Shown here one piece after another: positions 12,104 through 24,084 of a stretch of 64,000 nt of DNA (positions within the stretch are counted from its first letter, which is position 1; every line of letters begins with the position of its first letter). A program made the translations under genes and the position numbers. The notes under the pieces were generated by a model that saw nothing but the letters and a program-made list of their open reading frames with translations, had not been told where the DNA came from and searched no databases. Source of the DNA: Dryococelus australis (Eukaryota; Arthropoda; Insecta; Phasmatodea; Phasmatidae); contig CM056998.1 of the NCBI GenBank assembly GCA_029891345.1, forward strand, positions 170,772,332-170,836,331, in the 5' to 3' direction.

Positions 12104-12830
12104 CACTGGTGCGTGTACGCACGAACAAGGAGACGTCACGTGCTCGTGGGCCGCCCGAGACGACGTCCGCCTTCTCACGACCAGGCCTGACTACGCCAGG
12201 CAGGCCAGACTACGCACGACCCGCTGGTTCGCGATGGTCCGCTCGTACACATGGTGGAGGAGGGCTTCACGCACAGGAGGGCTTTGCACTGGTGCGTGTA
12301 CGCACGAACAAGGCGACGTCACGTGCTCGTGGGCCTCCTGAGACGACGTCCGCCTTCTTACGACCAGGGCCGACTACGCCAGGCAGGCCAGACTACGCAC
12401 GACCCGCTGGCTCGCGATGGCCCGCTCGTACACATGGTGGAGGAGGGCGTCACGCACAGGAGGGCTTTCCCACTGTGCGTGTACGCACGAACAAGGCGAC
12501 GTCACGTGCTCGTGGGCCGTCCGAGACGACGTCCGCCTTCTCACGACCAGGCCTGACTACGCCAGGCCGGCCAGACTACGCACGACCCGCTGGCTCGCGA
12601 TGGCCCGCCCGTACACATGGTGGAGGAGGGCGTCACGCACAGGAGGGCTTTCCACTGGTGCGTGTACGCACGAACAAGGCGACGTCACGTGCTCGTGGGC
12701 CGTCCGAGACGACGTCCGCCTTCTCACAACCAGGCCTGACTACGCACGACCCGCTGGCTCGCGATGGCCCGCTCGTACACATGGTGAAGGAGGGCGTCAC
12801 GCACAGGAGGGCTTTCCCACTGTGCGTGTG
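12104..12830. repeat. 183-bp GC-rich tandem repeat, four units
   Basis: The landmark gcgtgtacgcacgaacaagg occurs at 12111, 12294, 12477 and 12660, exactly 183 bp apart. A broken fifth start lies at 12824, 164 bp on, after a unit with a 19-bp deletion. The unit contains shorter repeated pieces (gactacgc, acgacccgc). Because 183 is divisible by 3 a plus frame stays open for 273 codons (12070-12891) as a 61-residue repeat rich in Arg, Gly, Pro and Thr. It has no recognised domain, so I treat it as satellite DNA. Confidence 0.9.
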
Positions 12831-13634
12831 TCCCAGCCGAGCAGACACTACAGTGCAGGCTGCGTGTATCCTAGTCAGTCGATGCCATTGAACGGCAAGT
12901 AGAAGTATGTGCCGGCGTAACAGCAGCTTGTGTTGATTTATTAGCGGGAAACCAACTTCTTCAGCAAAAGAGAACACAGAGAAAAAGAAGATATTGAATG
13001 AAGTCTATTTTTCGCAGTAGTTGTTGACGTAGATATTTCTTACACGCGCTCGATTTTTTTATTGTAAAGCCAAAGGCCTAAAACAATGAACGAATTATGT
13101 GTGTGTCTCACCCGATTACGACAAACTCCGAAAAGTCTAACATAAGGATATATATATATATCCTTATGTTTTAATTTTAATTTCTAATAATAATCAGTTT
13201 TTTAAAAATAACCTTTGCGAAAAACATGCAGATGTTGTTCCTAAATAAAATTAGTTGAAATCAACCTTTTGCCCGAGAAACAATCTGGACATACCACAAT
13301 GTCAGTGCATTTTCCATTCAAATGCATTAAATATTCCCAAAAATTCGCACTGATGAACACCAGTATAGCGGTTTCGGCATTATCGCATAACCACTTTACG
13401 ACTACATCGTCAAATAATCAGTAATGTTACTTTATACTTTAAATTTTTAATTGTAAGCATTGTAAAAAAAAAAAGATGTATTGTAATACTGATGTTATGT
13501 AGAGAAGCGAAAACTGAGAAGATAATTTACGGGTAATTTATTATGGCCAACGACATTTTGTCTCCCCGACCCCATAAATCTAGCGTATTGTCATGTAGAC
13601 TGTAGATAATGTGGGAAAAACTTCACGCCAAGCT
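12831..13634. other. Unassigned sequence containing a perfect palindrome
   Basis: No gene recognised. It contains the 32-bp palindrome listed separately at 13139-13170; the rest is AT-rich. Confidence 0.4.
13139..13170. repeat. 32-bp perfect AT-centred palindrome
   Basis: aacataagg, then seven AT dinucleotides, then ccttatgtt: both 9-bp arms are exact reverse complements around the (AT)7 core. It could extrude as a cruciform. Confidence 0.9.
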
Positions 13635-13868
13635 TACTAATGTTGATTTAGCATCGGTGTTCTCGAGAGCCGATATGAAGGCGAAGCGAGGTGAGTAAGA
13701 AGCGGCACTGGAATACAAGAGCGGGTGAAACGGGAGATCCCCAAGAAAACCCCGCCGATCAGTCGTATCGTTCGGCACGATTCCCACGTGCGGAAATCCG
13801 TGGAGCGACCCCGCCGGGAACCGAAACTTGTGGGACGCGAGTGTGCACAAACAGCCTCCATGTCCCAA
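13635..13868 (-). mobile_element. SINE family A, diverged copy
   Basis: Minus-strand relative of the SINE at 26765-27013. It retains tgggaatcgtgcc-like, ttctggggatctcccgttt-like and ctctcgagaa...gctaaatc tail blocks. The head is degraded and box B is poorly preserved. Confidence 0.7.
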
Positions 13869-15302
13869 CAACATTGAACTTATTTTCTGCAAATACTACT
13901 TGCAAAAACGGCGTGGACTGGATGTGAGGTTAGAACACTGTTTAGTAAGCAAGTGCTCTGAGATGTATTTATACTTCCTCTAGCTATTATTTAATGCAAT
14001 TAGATTAAATTTACACTTTGAAATAATTCTCGGCCTCAAGTGCGCGACCACCTTCATAGTGTCCTTTAACACGATCTATCGAGCTTGGATTCGCTCCCGT
14101 GACCCTAGGAATTATCTAAGTTGTTTATGGGCCTGGCCTCCCTCATCTCTCTACTGCAGCAGGAAGCGCTGTAAAAATATTTCTGTGAAATTCCTAGATT
14201 TCAACAAAAGTTTATAACGTAGGGTATATAATATGGGTGTAACATCAATAAACTGCAAAATAAAGCCATACCTACAAGAATAAAAATTCTAAAAACATAT
14301 GCATAGGTCGATACTGTATAGGTAAATGTTTAGTTATATCACGGTGAAGTAAACATAAACTAAATGATAGCGAGATATAAAATGTACATAGCACAATCTA
14401 TCGACAATGTAACTTATTCAATATTGATGAATAACGATGTCGATGTAATAATTTGGTGCTATGTATGAGAAGGTTATGGCTCTCTAAACGTAATTATTTA
14501 TTTATAAGAATAATTTTATGACGTTTCTAGTTAATATAACGTTTTTACTATGGGTTTATTTATAATAAACTGTAAAACATGTATTTAATTATTTATTTGT
14601 TACAGTACTTTCACAAAGTTTCGAGGTAATAGGACCATTTAATTTTTTTTTTTCCATACCAACTCTGACCTCGCATTTCACCCCTTTAATTGATCGTATA
14701 ATATTTTTATGTGAGGCTTACTGGAAAAAATACGAGGACCGGTACCAAGAATCAAACGGCCGGGCAAGGGGCACAATGCTACTGTCTACACCGTATCGAT
14801 AACTGCGTTTTTATAAATTGAAAATATAAATTCATTATACGGAACTTGATGGGCTGCATGGGCGAGTGAAAATATGGTGGACCTCGAGGTGTACCTCACC
14901 TGCCTGTATTATTCCGCATGCTAGTTTTTCGCCATAATGGGAAATGCAATTTATTGAATTAAGTACTAAACAAAAAATTAAGTAAATTTATACATATATA
15001 ATTCTGTTTATTCACTCTTTTAGTTGTCTGTCGTTATTTGAAATCCGATTGAATTGATTTCTGAGAACAAAAATTAAGGAGATTTATTTAATATAATGTT
15101 CAGTCGGCGTAACAACAAAATATTTATACCATTTTTTACTATCTGCACACACGCTACGAATATGGCAGTAGATATTTCAACTGCCAGGTGTTGAGTGGGG
15201 TGATAAAAGATACAGCGCCACTGTTTTTTTTGTTTGTAATGCTGCCCAGGTCCTCTGTGATTAGGTCAAGCTTAGGAATTGCAGGCCTTTAACTTGACTA
15301 CA
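13869..15302. other. Unassigned AT-rich sequence with a tRNA-like relic
   Basis: No gene recognised. On the minus strand at about 14737-14812 there is a tRNA-like stretch (ggtgtagacagtagc, then gtttgattcttgg) with both Pol III boxes loosely matched; I read it as a SINE or tRNA relic. Confidence 0.4.
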
Positions 15303-15304
15303 TA

Positions 15305-15655
15305 GTCCATGGGCCAGACTGTTTTTGGTACCAAATGGAGGTACCAAGAATCCTTTACATCAGTGATTCCCTATAAGCTTGAGATGCCGAAAAGGCAATC
15401 TGGACAGTCCAACTGAGTAGCTTTTAAAAATGCCGGCCATTTAAATATGGCTGCTGGAGGGATTATTGGATCTACTATATCTCTGCTTCCGTTATTCCGA
15501 TTTCGACAATTTTTTTTTTTTTTCAAATGAAAGATCTCGGGTCGTTCTACATTATTTGTAAAGATGTACATATTGGTATCTTCAACCCGTTTAAAGTTAA
15601 ATAAAAAGAAAGGCTTTTAAGTGTTTTGGAACATACTTCTTCTCATAAATCAGGA
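15305..15655. repeat. Left long terminal inverted repeat
   Basis: Reverse complement of 18030-18382 with scattered mismatches and small indels. It contains a poly-T tract near 15511. Confidence 0.85.
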
Positions 15656-16596
15656 AGAATATTTTGTAGTGTAACAAGAAAGATTATCGTGTAAGCTTTA
15701 TATGCAATATATTACTATATGAGGCCTTCCCATCAAAAGACTGGCCGACCACGATACTGAATTAAACAATGTGGCATTTTATGGACAATGACACTGAAGC
15801 ATGTCAATCTGTTACTAAATTTTTTTATGTTTTTCTTAGTTTTGAAATAAATGTTATCATTTAAATATGATTTATCAATGCATGCACAACATTTTGTTAT
15901 TTACACAGCCAGATTGAACAGTCCCCAGAAGTTAAATATCTCACAACTGCATATAATGTTGAAATGTACCATATTCAACATATTACCAACACATTTATAC
16001 ATTGAAAATTGCCAACAGAAAAGTTAACAATAAATACTAATGCACGCACAGTTTTAGCATATTGAGTGTGTCTACCCAAATCACAATCCCTAGAAAAACA
16101 TTCAGATAGTTATTTGTGTAGCTGGAATCAATACCAACATCATACAAGTTTTCAACATGTGAAACTAATTAGATCTAAGTGTCTATATCACTGTCATCAT
16201 AATAGTCAACGGGTTCTCCCTCATCTATTCTATATTCGTTACTGTCGATATTGCTACACCAAGAACTGTTGCGTTTGCAACCATCTGTACAATTAATCAT
16301 ATTACTAACACACTCACAACACAATGTAAACGGCTTCCTGCATTTGCATGGTATAATGTCCTAAATTGTTTGGGGGGGGGGGGGTCATGCAATCCCGTCA
16401 TTCACTGAACTTCAATCCCCCGTCCCTTTTAAGAGTCTACCCTAGATTTTGTAGTGAAGGAGTGTTCGGCTCACATTCCAGGCTTCTTTTCCAAATTGCA
16501 CGATGGTGGTTAGCTCTTATGGCATGTTGGTGTAACGTGTCTTTGCAAGGAGGAAGAGAGTTTTATGGATTTAACCTCTTTTTTGCTCTCCTAAGA

Positions 16597-17990
16597 TCAT
16601 AACGCAAATCGTTCACATCTGCTCTCTCTGTACGACAAGCATACATACAGTCTGCATGTAAATGCCAGCAGGACTTCGAAAAGCTTTTCTGACAGTTGCC
16701 ACTCATCACCTAAACGAGCAAAACATTTCTTGAACTCTTCAGACTCAGTCAACAGTTTAAAACATTTAACCTTTCTTTGGCCTGAAAATGAACTGATAGT
16801 GTCACATTCTGTAAAGGCGTGTAATCCTGGTAACCCCAAAATCACTGATGAACCTAAATCACTAGCTATCCTGTTAATCGATATTAATCTTGTTCGATAC
16901 TTTTTTCCTAACCCCATGTAAATGTCACATCCAATTCTGCCACAGAAAGCCGAAGAAAGAATGAAAACATCAGTGTCTTCTGATACAATAATCTCTGATG
17001 AATATTGGGAGTGGGCAGCATGTTGAGCATGCAAAAGTATTCGTGTATCTGCCTCTTCTTGGCTGCACTGAAGGGACTGCACTTCTTCCACCTGACCTTC
17101 AGTTGCATAGAAACATGTATTATTTGTGTTACGAACCACTTTTTCGACTCAATAATTTGTTACCAGTTCGTCCTCCAGTCATCAACAAGAAATTGTGTTA
17201 GCACATTTCTACTAGAGGGGCATGGCAGCAATTGCCTCCAAATTTTAACCTTACGACCAGGTATTACATTCGAAATAAGGATTTCAGAAGATGTTCCCCT
17301 CTGTCTCTCGAACTGCTTGATTGAGTTTACTTGGTATACATCAAAAACCACATCTACACAGTCACTTTTACTAGCATGTTGCAAAGCAGTCTTTAGAAGT
17401 ATCTCTGAGATCTCCGAAAATGTGTGATTTTCTCCATTGATTTTATGTATCATTGCCATACCACCAATTATAGTTGTCGAAGGGTATTTATTAACACCAT
17501 CAACTTGAGGTAGTGTTTACTGCTCTATCTGTCGTCCAATAGTAGATTTGTTTATCTTTTTCAGGGATACATCGCAGTTTGATAGAGCCCATGGAAGGGA
17601 CCCAAGTGGATACTTCAACACTTCTTTCATATCAAGTTTCCTTGAACTAGTAAGAGAAAGTATTCTTACAAACAACTGGTGGTCAGCCTTAAGATCGGTT
17701 TCAACATTACCTTTTGTGGTCTTCTTCTGTTTCATGATGCTGAATGTTTTCAGTTTCATTTCCTTTAAAGGTTCATAAAAGTCTTTGCCTTTTTCAAACA
17801 CGTTTTCCACAAATTCGTTCTGAGTTACTAGTCCCACTTCTTGCGAATGAAGTAGATCTTTTGTGATGTTTTGTGATGCAACAATCCCCGGAGATAAACT
17901 GACCATATCTTTTGTATTGTTTTCAAGTGGGTTCACCCAATCATTGCCAAGCAACTCAATATCAGCTTTTACATAAGCTTAATCTTTTAT
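16597..17990 (-). pseudogene. Transposon-borne protein with XPG/PIN-like acidic motifs, broken
   Basis: I recognise this as a widespread, uncharacterised protein family found in many copies in invertebrate genomes. Reading from 17990 down: an FYEPLKEMKLKTF block with basic linker; then PLGSLPWALS; a middle region (17459-17160) with VVFDVYQVNSIKQFERQRG; then (17139-16597) EEADTRILLHA, VSEDTDVFIL and HAFTECDTISSF. The spacing of EEAD, S-D-D and CD motifs resembles the acidic active site of XPG/FEN-type PIN nucleases (EAEA, SDDSD, GCD); that link is my inference. Lesions: an in-frame TAA at 17519-17517 and a frameshift around 17140-17160. The upstream start is unclear because a stop precedes 17990. 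Confidence 0.7.
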
Positions 17991-18029
17991 TATCTATCTT
18001 GATATTTTAACAGAATATTCTGCATGATT

Positions 18030-18382
18030 TAAGAAATGAAATATGTTCCAAAACACTTTAAAACCTAATTTTTTTTTGCTTTTAACTTTAAACAGGTAAA
18101 AGTTACGAGCATGTACCTTTTAACAAATAATGTAGAAAAACCCGAGATCTTTAATTTGAAAAAGAATAGTCAACATTGGACTAACATTAGCAGAGATATA
18201 GTAGTTTCCATAATCCCTCCTGCAGCCATTTTGAAATGACTGCCATTTTTAAAAACTACTCAGTTGGACTGTCCATGTTGCCTTTTCGGCATCCCTAGAT
18301 TATAGGGAATCACTGATGTACAGGATCCTTGGTACCTCCATTTGGCACCAAATAGTAATATTTTAGGGCCTGGCCCACGGAC
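18030..18382. repeat. Right long terminal inverted repeat
   Basis: Pairs with 15305-15655. It extends from the atgttccaaaacacttt block outward to ctggcccacggac. Confidence 0.85.
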
Positions 18383-18384
18383 TA

Positions 18385-19058
18385 ACATTAACTGGAAAGG
18401 AAGGACGAAGGGACGATGTCGTAGTACTCAATAACAAATCGTCATAGCCCTACACTGAATAAAACACGAAAAACTTTTCTGTAGTTTGAAGATGTAAGAA
18501 CGACTCATACGTACAAAATCTTTGGCCTACCTGGGAACCGTATCCAGGACCTTGGTTCTGCGGTCATGTGTCCCTGGACCCACAAGGTCGCCGCCTGGTT
18601 GGAGGTATTTGGAGCGCCCAAGTTCTAGAAACGCAGGAGCGTTAAGGGCGACTCATGCACGCACATCAATGATCTCATCACCTCTGCGCGGAAGGCATTT
18701 AGTTGGCGTGCAGTTTTTCCATCGGCAACACGCCTCACATAGTCTGTCAGGGACGACCAAGTCACTTGATGATATAAAAACAATGGCGTAATGTACCGTA
18801 CGTCCCAAAACAACTTTAAATACTCCGCACCGTAATGTTCGTAGGTAAAGTGATCGCGAAAACATCCATGCTAACAAATTTCACTCTAAATAAACACTGA
18901 GGAAAATGGTGAAAAATGTATACAAACATGTTACATTCCTTAACTGCTATTCGTAAGCAGACATTCCTTAGATACACTGCACAGTTTTCGAATAAAACTT
19001 TTTCGGCTGAAGCAGTACAAACCTCTTGACGACCTAGGCAGATGGCCACCTTTGGAGT
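18385..19058. other. Unassigned sequence
   Basis: No gene or repeat family recognised. A moderately GC-rich stretch at 18520-18760 has no convincing open frame. Confidence 0.4.
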
Positions 19059-19410
19059 GCGTGGGACAAAAATTCACTGGTTAGATGTTAATTTGATTTA
19101 ACCGTTTTTTATAAGTCAGTATAAAATAATAAAGGCCGGAAAATCCTACATTGTAGGGTTTACTAATAGTAAGCAAATATTTTTCCAGCGCGTTGAATTT
19201 TTACCGAGCTACATTTTCCGCCGGAAGTTTTCATTCGTCTCTGAGGTGCTAGAAATTGCGCAAAATAAATGTCATAGTATTACAAAAAAAAATTTCTTAC
19301 GAATTTTGCAAAAATCGTTATCTTGGGTTGTCCTTTCTTAGATTTTTTATGTTGACTTTCAGGCTCTTGTAAATTCCATATAACGTATTATGATAACTTA
19401 TGTCCCACGC
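19059..19410. mobile_element. MITE with gcgtgggaca termini, copy 1
   Basis: Left terminus gcgtgggaca and right terminus tgtcccacgc are inverted. A second copy lies at 43757-44130. The two share an internal atgttg(a/g)ctttca block near the right end. No coding capacity. Confidence 0.65.
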
Positions 19411-19464
19411 CATCTTAACCTGACATAAATCAATAGTATAGTCTATTTGCGGTTTCTTTACAAT

Positions 19465-20215
19465 TTTTTAATCAAACTTTTGAAGAATCTCCCCATGTAT
19501 GACGTGCTTGGTTGTATCGTAAATATGTACTTACGTCATATCTGTAAATTATAATATTTAGTTTATAATCTACATGGAGAAAAATAAGTGTGTCGGTAAT
19601 GCTTATAAGATATTCACGGTAAAATGAGCACTTTTGAAAGCCCTGCTTACATCTACTTGTTTGCACGTTATGTATTCTTCCGCCTTTTGTAAGATTACAA
19701 ATTGTCGTGTGGTTCATCACTTTATTCATGCGTCGGTCAAGTGAAGCTGTGAAATTATTAGAAAAGTTAATATTTAACAAATCTGCTCATTTTTATACTT
19801 CTTTACATTAAAAAAACAGTAATTGAAAGAAATAATTTATGTTATCAGAAATGTTTACCTAACACTTTTCATTCAACGTTCAGATACGGAGCTACTTTTC
19901 ATCCATCCTTACCAACTTTACTGGGCGCATGTCGCTCAGGGTGCCCGTTAAAATACATGCAGGCGGGGTCAGTAACTTTTTCCTAAGGTTGATTTCAAAA
20001 GTGCTCACTTTATCGTGAACAGCCTTTAGTGAGAAATAATTCTAATGCAAAATATTATTAAACTGAGTGCGCACGAGTGCGGAGCTTTGTCCCTTTAGTT
20101 CAATATTTTAGAGTTGTTTATGCTCGGTTTGCATGAGGCGGAGCAATATCCTGAAAGTAGAACCTCAGCAAGACTACAGGACAGGAAAGTTGGAAGTACC
20201 AGTGAATGGACTATA
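19465..20215 (+). repeat. Dispersed repeat X, interrupted by a MITE
   Basis: The left part (19465-19606: gtatgacgtgcttggttgta) and right part (20027-20215: gcaaaatattattaaactga...gcgcacgagtgcgg...ggaaagttggaagta) match the continuous sequence 28440-28840. The 420-bp MITE at 19607-20026 sits exactly between them. So 28440-28840 represents the empty site. A third, inverted part-copy is at 40255-40440. Confidence 0.75.
19607..20026. mobile_element. MITE of the ggctgttcacgg family, inserted in repeat X
   Basis: The left end is (aagat)attcacggtaaaatgag; the right end is agtgctcactttatcgtgaa...agcctt. It carries the same interior signature as 10804-11231 but in opposite orientation. Comparison with 28440-28840 shows this piece was added to repeat X. 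Confidence 0.85.
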
Positions 20216-20587
20216 AGAGCATACGTAGCAGCAAGTCCGGAACACAAGTAGCGGAGCACAGCAGTGCTATAGGACAAGGAGGAGATCGCCGTGAACTCGA
20301 ACCCCAGCACGCCCCGCCGGACGGGACCTCCTCCCATCTTCCCGGCCGGAAGACTCGGGCGGGCACGCTCTGGGGCGACGACTCTGCCGCCGCCGTGTCA
20401 CGGCAGACTGGAGAGCCGAGTGCAAATATTTGACTGCTCGCTCGCGAGGCCGTTAACTCTCCCCGTTAGTTGCCCCTTTGCCATCTGGTCTAGCCCAGTC
20501 GTAACGTGGGAACAGGCGGGGAGAAATTTCATTGCCACAACTCTCGCGATAAATTTGCTATAAGGCTGACTTGTCACCGCCGCATCA
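20216..20587. other. GC-rich unassigned stretch
   Basis: About 20280-20430 is strongly GC-rich but shows no recognisable protein. It lies just outside the left arm of the large palindrome. Confidence 0.4.
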
Positions 20588-20964
20588 CCAAGAAACGAAC
20601 CACCACGGCAGATAACTATGCCAAACAAAACATACAGCCCAAACCATATCATTCGTTCTAACCCAAGCATACCTCAGTCATGCTATTATCAATACAGGCC
20701 ATATCAACCACTAAACCTCTCAGTTTATCTCGCTACTGCTTATAATATACGAGTGTGCAAGCTCTATGGCGTCATATTGACATTCAAATATTCTTACTGC
20801 AACATTAATACACTGTGCACACACCGACCAGCCAATCACCGAGCTGCCACTTGATTGCAGGTTGCCAATCAAATGCATGTATTGAAAAATCGTATGAGTA
20901 AGTCAGTCTCTGAGTTCAAAACGTCTCATAATGACTCCAAAATGACCCCTAAATGACCCAAATG

Positions 20965-21125
20965 TGGTGCTAATTGTGGTGCTTATTGCAGTGCTGCGGT
21001 GCTGATTGTGGTGCAAATTGCCATGCTGTGGTGCTAATTGTAGCGCGATGGTGGTGCTGTAGTGCTAATTGTAGTGCAGATTGTGTGGCTGAGGTGCTAA
21101 CTGAGGTGCTGTGGCGCTAATTACG
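20965..21125. repeat. gtgctaattgtggt minisatellite in left arm
   Basis: A degenerate short repeat (gtgctaattgtggtgct and variants) in the left palindrome arm; the complementary version fills 22783-23055. Confidence 0.8.
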
Positions 21126-21779
21126 GTTATGGCTGTTGTCTGAAGGCAATGGTGACATGACAACATGCTGGCGTTACGATTTTTGGTATACTTTTTCTCA
21201 AAGTTTGTGATTTTTCCTTGTTTTGTAATATTGGAAGATATGTAGGTAAGGGTAGGGTTTTATGTTTAGAGTGCTGGGATGAGTGTGAGGTTAATGTGAT
21301 TTTTTTTTTTACAATTTTTTGTGATTTTTATTTGTATTTTTTTCCTTCATATATCTGAGGTGTGGCGGTCAGCATTTTTATTTCTACGGATGGTTGGTAT
21401 AATCAGGTGGTTTGTTTGATGGGTGGTCTGATATTTGGCTGGTGTTTGATGGTAATGGTAACATAACAGATATGCTGAAGTTATGATTTTGGATTACCCT
21501 CTCATGCCGACATGCATTTCTTGAACATAGGCGAAAACTCGATCGTAGAATCGGCACTGGCGTAAACCAGTTTGCGATGATGTAGGTTCACAGCTCCATG
21601 ATCGTCGATGTCAAAAAGGTAGGCCTTCATATTCAAAACGCATCTTCGTGAAATAGGAGCACTCTGAGAAAACCCAAATAATAGTTCGTCTCTGATTAAA
21701 ACATGCAGGTACTTACACAAAAATATGTTAATCAAATATTTTTGTAGACATATCAATATATATTAAAATAAAAATTTAA

Positions 21780-22045
21780 ATTAATTTTTATTTACATATT
21801 TATATGTACATACTTATATATAGACATTAAAATAAATTGTTTATACCCTTATTTATATGTACATACTTATATATAGACATTAAAATTAATTTTATATTCA
21901 CATATTTATATGTACATACTTATATAGACATTAAAACTAATTTTATATTTACATATTTATATGTACATACTTATGTACAAACACTTAAATTAATTTTATA
22001 TTCCCATACTCATATGTGCAGTACATACTTATATTGAATATAGGT
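21780..22045. repeat. ~55-bp AT-rich tandem repeat at palindrome centre
   Basis: About four units of tatatgtacatacttatata followed by gacattaaaataatttta-type sequence. AT-only repeats of similar style occupy the matching place in copy 2 (47640-48060). Confidence 0.75.
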
Positions 22046-22782
22046 TTATAAATTACTTTTATATACTTATATTTATATATACTATACATATAAATTGTTA
22101 TGTATAAGATAAATTGAAAGAATTTTATATTTGTGCATTTATATACCTATGCATAATTTATATACCTATATCTAACTATGTATAAATTAAATTGAAAATA
22201 ATTTTATATTTACATACTAAGATAGCTATGCATATTTATAAAACTATACATAACTATGTATAGCCCTATCATATATATGACCTGCGTGTTTTCTTCCAGG
22301 GCGAACGATTATTTGTGTTTGGTTTTCTCAGAGTGCTCAAATTCCGCGAAGATGAATTTTGAATACGAAGGCCTGCCTTTTTTACCTCGACGGTCATGGA
22401 TCCGTGAACCTTCATCATCACTAACTGGTTGTCGCCAGTGTCGTTTCTGCGATCGAGTTTTCGCCTATGTTCAAAAAATGCATGTCGGCATGAGAGGGTG
22501 ATCCGAACGAAGAGTCCTTTTCATGTGACGACGATCAATTGGGAAGCGTGGTGGTGGCCTGTCGTGCTGCTGAACACTTTTATTGCAAAGTGTAAATACA
22601 GCTTATCCAGGGAGCGATAAAATATACCGAGGGACCTGGATATATGATTTTTTTACGAGATTATTAAATAAAACTTTCGCCTTTCAGCTTTTGGAGGTAG
22701 GACCATATTATACTATTTTAAAATATAGTGAATTTTTTTTTTACTTGTGACGTACGCACGCATTCCACTTACAACCGCAAAC

Positions 22783-23055
22783 AGCAATGCACTCACCACA
22801 ATCAACACCGCAAACAGCGCCACAATCAGCTCCGCCTCGGTAATCAGCACCCAAATTAGCACCGCAATAAGCACCACAATTATCACCATAGCACCACAAT
22901 CAACACCGCAGCATCGAAATTAGCATCGCTATTAGAACTGCAGCTCTGCAATAAGCAACACCAACACTACAGCACTGCAATCAGCAACACAATCAGCACC
23001 ACAATTATCACAACAGCACCACAATTAAAACTGCAGCACCGCAATTAGCACCACA
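22783..23055. repeat. Minisatellite in right palindrome arm
   Basis: Degenerate gcaccacaatcagcacc-type units, complementary to 20965-21125 but longer, so the two arms have expanded or contracted separately. Confidence 0.8.
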
Positions 23056-23574
23056 TTTGGGTCATTTAGAGGTCATTTTGGAGTCAATATGGGTCATTTT
23101 GGAGTCAGATACCGACTTACTCATGCGATATTTCTATACCTGCATTATATTGGCCACCTGCAATCATGTGGCAGCTCGGTGATTGGCTGGTCGGTGTGTG
23201 CACAATGTATTAATGGTGCAGTATGAATGGTTACATGCCATTATGACGCCATAGGGCGTGCACACTCGTATAATATAAGCAGTAGGGATGTAAACTGAGA
23301 GGTTTAGTGGTTGATATGGCCTGTATTGTTAAAAGGATTACTGAGGTATGCGAATGATATGGTTTGGGCTGTATGTTTTGTTTGGTATTGTTATCTGCTG
23401 TGGTGGTTCGTTGATAAATTCAGATGGTATATTATGTTGGTATGCTGGAGGGTTGTCACCTTGTCTAATGGCTATGATGATATGACAGACATGCCGGAGT
23501 TACGATTTTTGGTATATTTTTTCTTAATTTTTGTGATTTTTTGTTTTGTTTTGTTGTATTATAAGGTAGCTAGG

Positions 23575-24060
23575 TAAGGGTAGGGGTTGATGTTTAGGGT
23601 GCTGGTGTGTTTATAAGGTTAACGTAATATGTTCTTATAGTTTTTAGATATTTTTTTGTGAATTTTCTTTCTTTTTATAGTATTAGAAGGTGTGTTGCTA
23701 AAGGTGAAGAGTTTATGTTTAGGGTGGTGGTATGAGTGTGAGGTTAACGTGATATGTTCTTAGAGTTTTTAGATTTTTTATCATTTTTTTTTGTGATTTT
23801 TCTTAATTTTGTAGTATTAGAAGTTGGGTAGGTAAGGGTGGGGGTTTATGTTTAGGGCTCTGGGGTGAGTATGATGTTAACGTAATATGTATTTAGAGTT
23901 TTTAGATTTTTTAACAATTTGTTTTAGATTTTTCTTTGTTTCGTAGTATTAGAAGGTAAGAGTAGGGGTTGATGTTCAGGGTGGTGGGATGGGTGTGTGG
24001 TTAGGTGATATGTTCTTAGATTTTTTTATATTTTTTGACACTTATTTTGCGATTTTTTTT
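23575..24060. repeat. ~125-bp degenerate tandem repeat, four units
   Basis: Each unit carries aggtaagggtaggggttgat, ttagggtgctgg, gaggttaacgtgatatgtt, a T-rich stretch and tagtattagaag. A related unit lies inside the palindrome at 21175-21310, in the same orientation as these. Confidence 0.75.
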
Positions 24061-24084
24061 TTAATTAATTTTTTTTTTTTTTTA

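Larger units (their letters stand above)
15305..18382 (-). mobile_element. DNA element with ~350-bp terminal inverted repeats and a PIN-like protein gene
   Basis: Two long inverted repeats, 15305-15655 and about 18030-18382, bracket a minus-strand gene relic. The termini read gtccatgggccag on the left and ctggcccacggac on the right, with TA on each outer side (15303-15304 and 18383-18384). Shared inner blocks include aatggaggtacc, cagtgattccctata, ggacagtccaactgag and gtgttttggaacat. Total length is 3,078 bp. The layout (long TIRs, TA flank, one internal gene) indicates an autonomous-type element that has decayed. I cannot assign it to a named superfamily. Confidence 0.8.
20588..23416. mobile_element. 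Large imperfect palindrome with outward promoters (element P, copy 1)
   Basis: The outer arms, 20588-21125 and 22775-23416, are inverted copies. Each runs from an aacgaaccacc end through a TATA-type promoter (tataatata at 20741-20749 on the left, tataagc at 23274-23280 on the right), a ctgagaggtttagtgg leader and a ccaatcaccgagctgcca block to a gtgctaattgtggt minisatellite. The inner arms, about 21498-21715 and 22262-22500, are also inverted (aggcgaaaactcgatcg, gagcactctgagaaaac). The centre (21750-22260) is AT-rich. Both promoters point outward. A single-orientation relative occurs at 47.6-50.05 kb, so this is a mobile or duplicated unit. No coding sequence is preserved in this copy. Confidence 0.75.

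Noticed and set aside
12070..12891. 273-codon plus frame
   Set aside because: It exists because the 183-bp unit is a multiple of 3; there is no domain, and other frames are also open.
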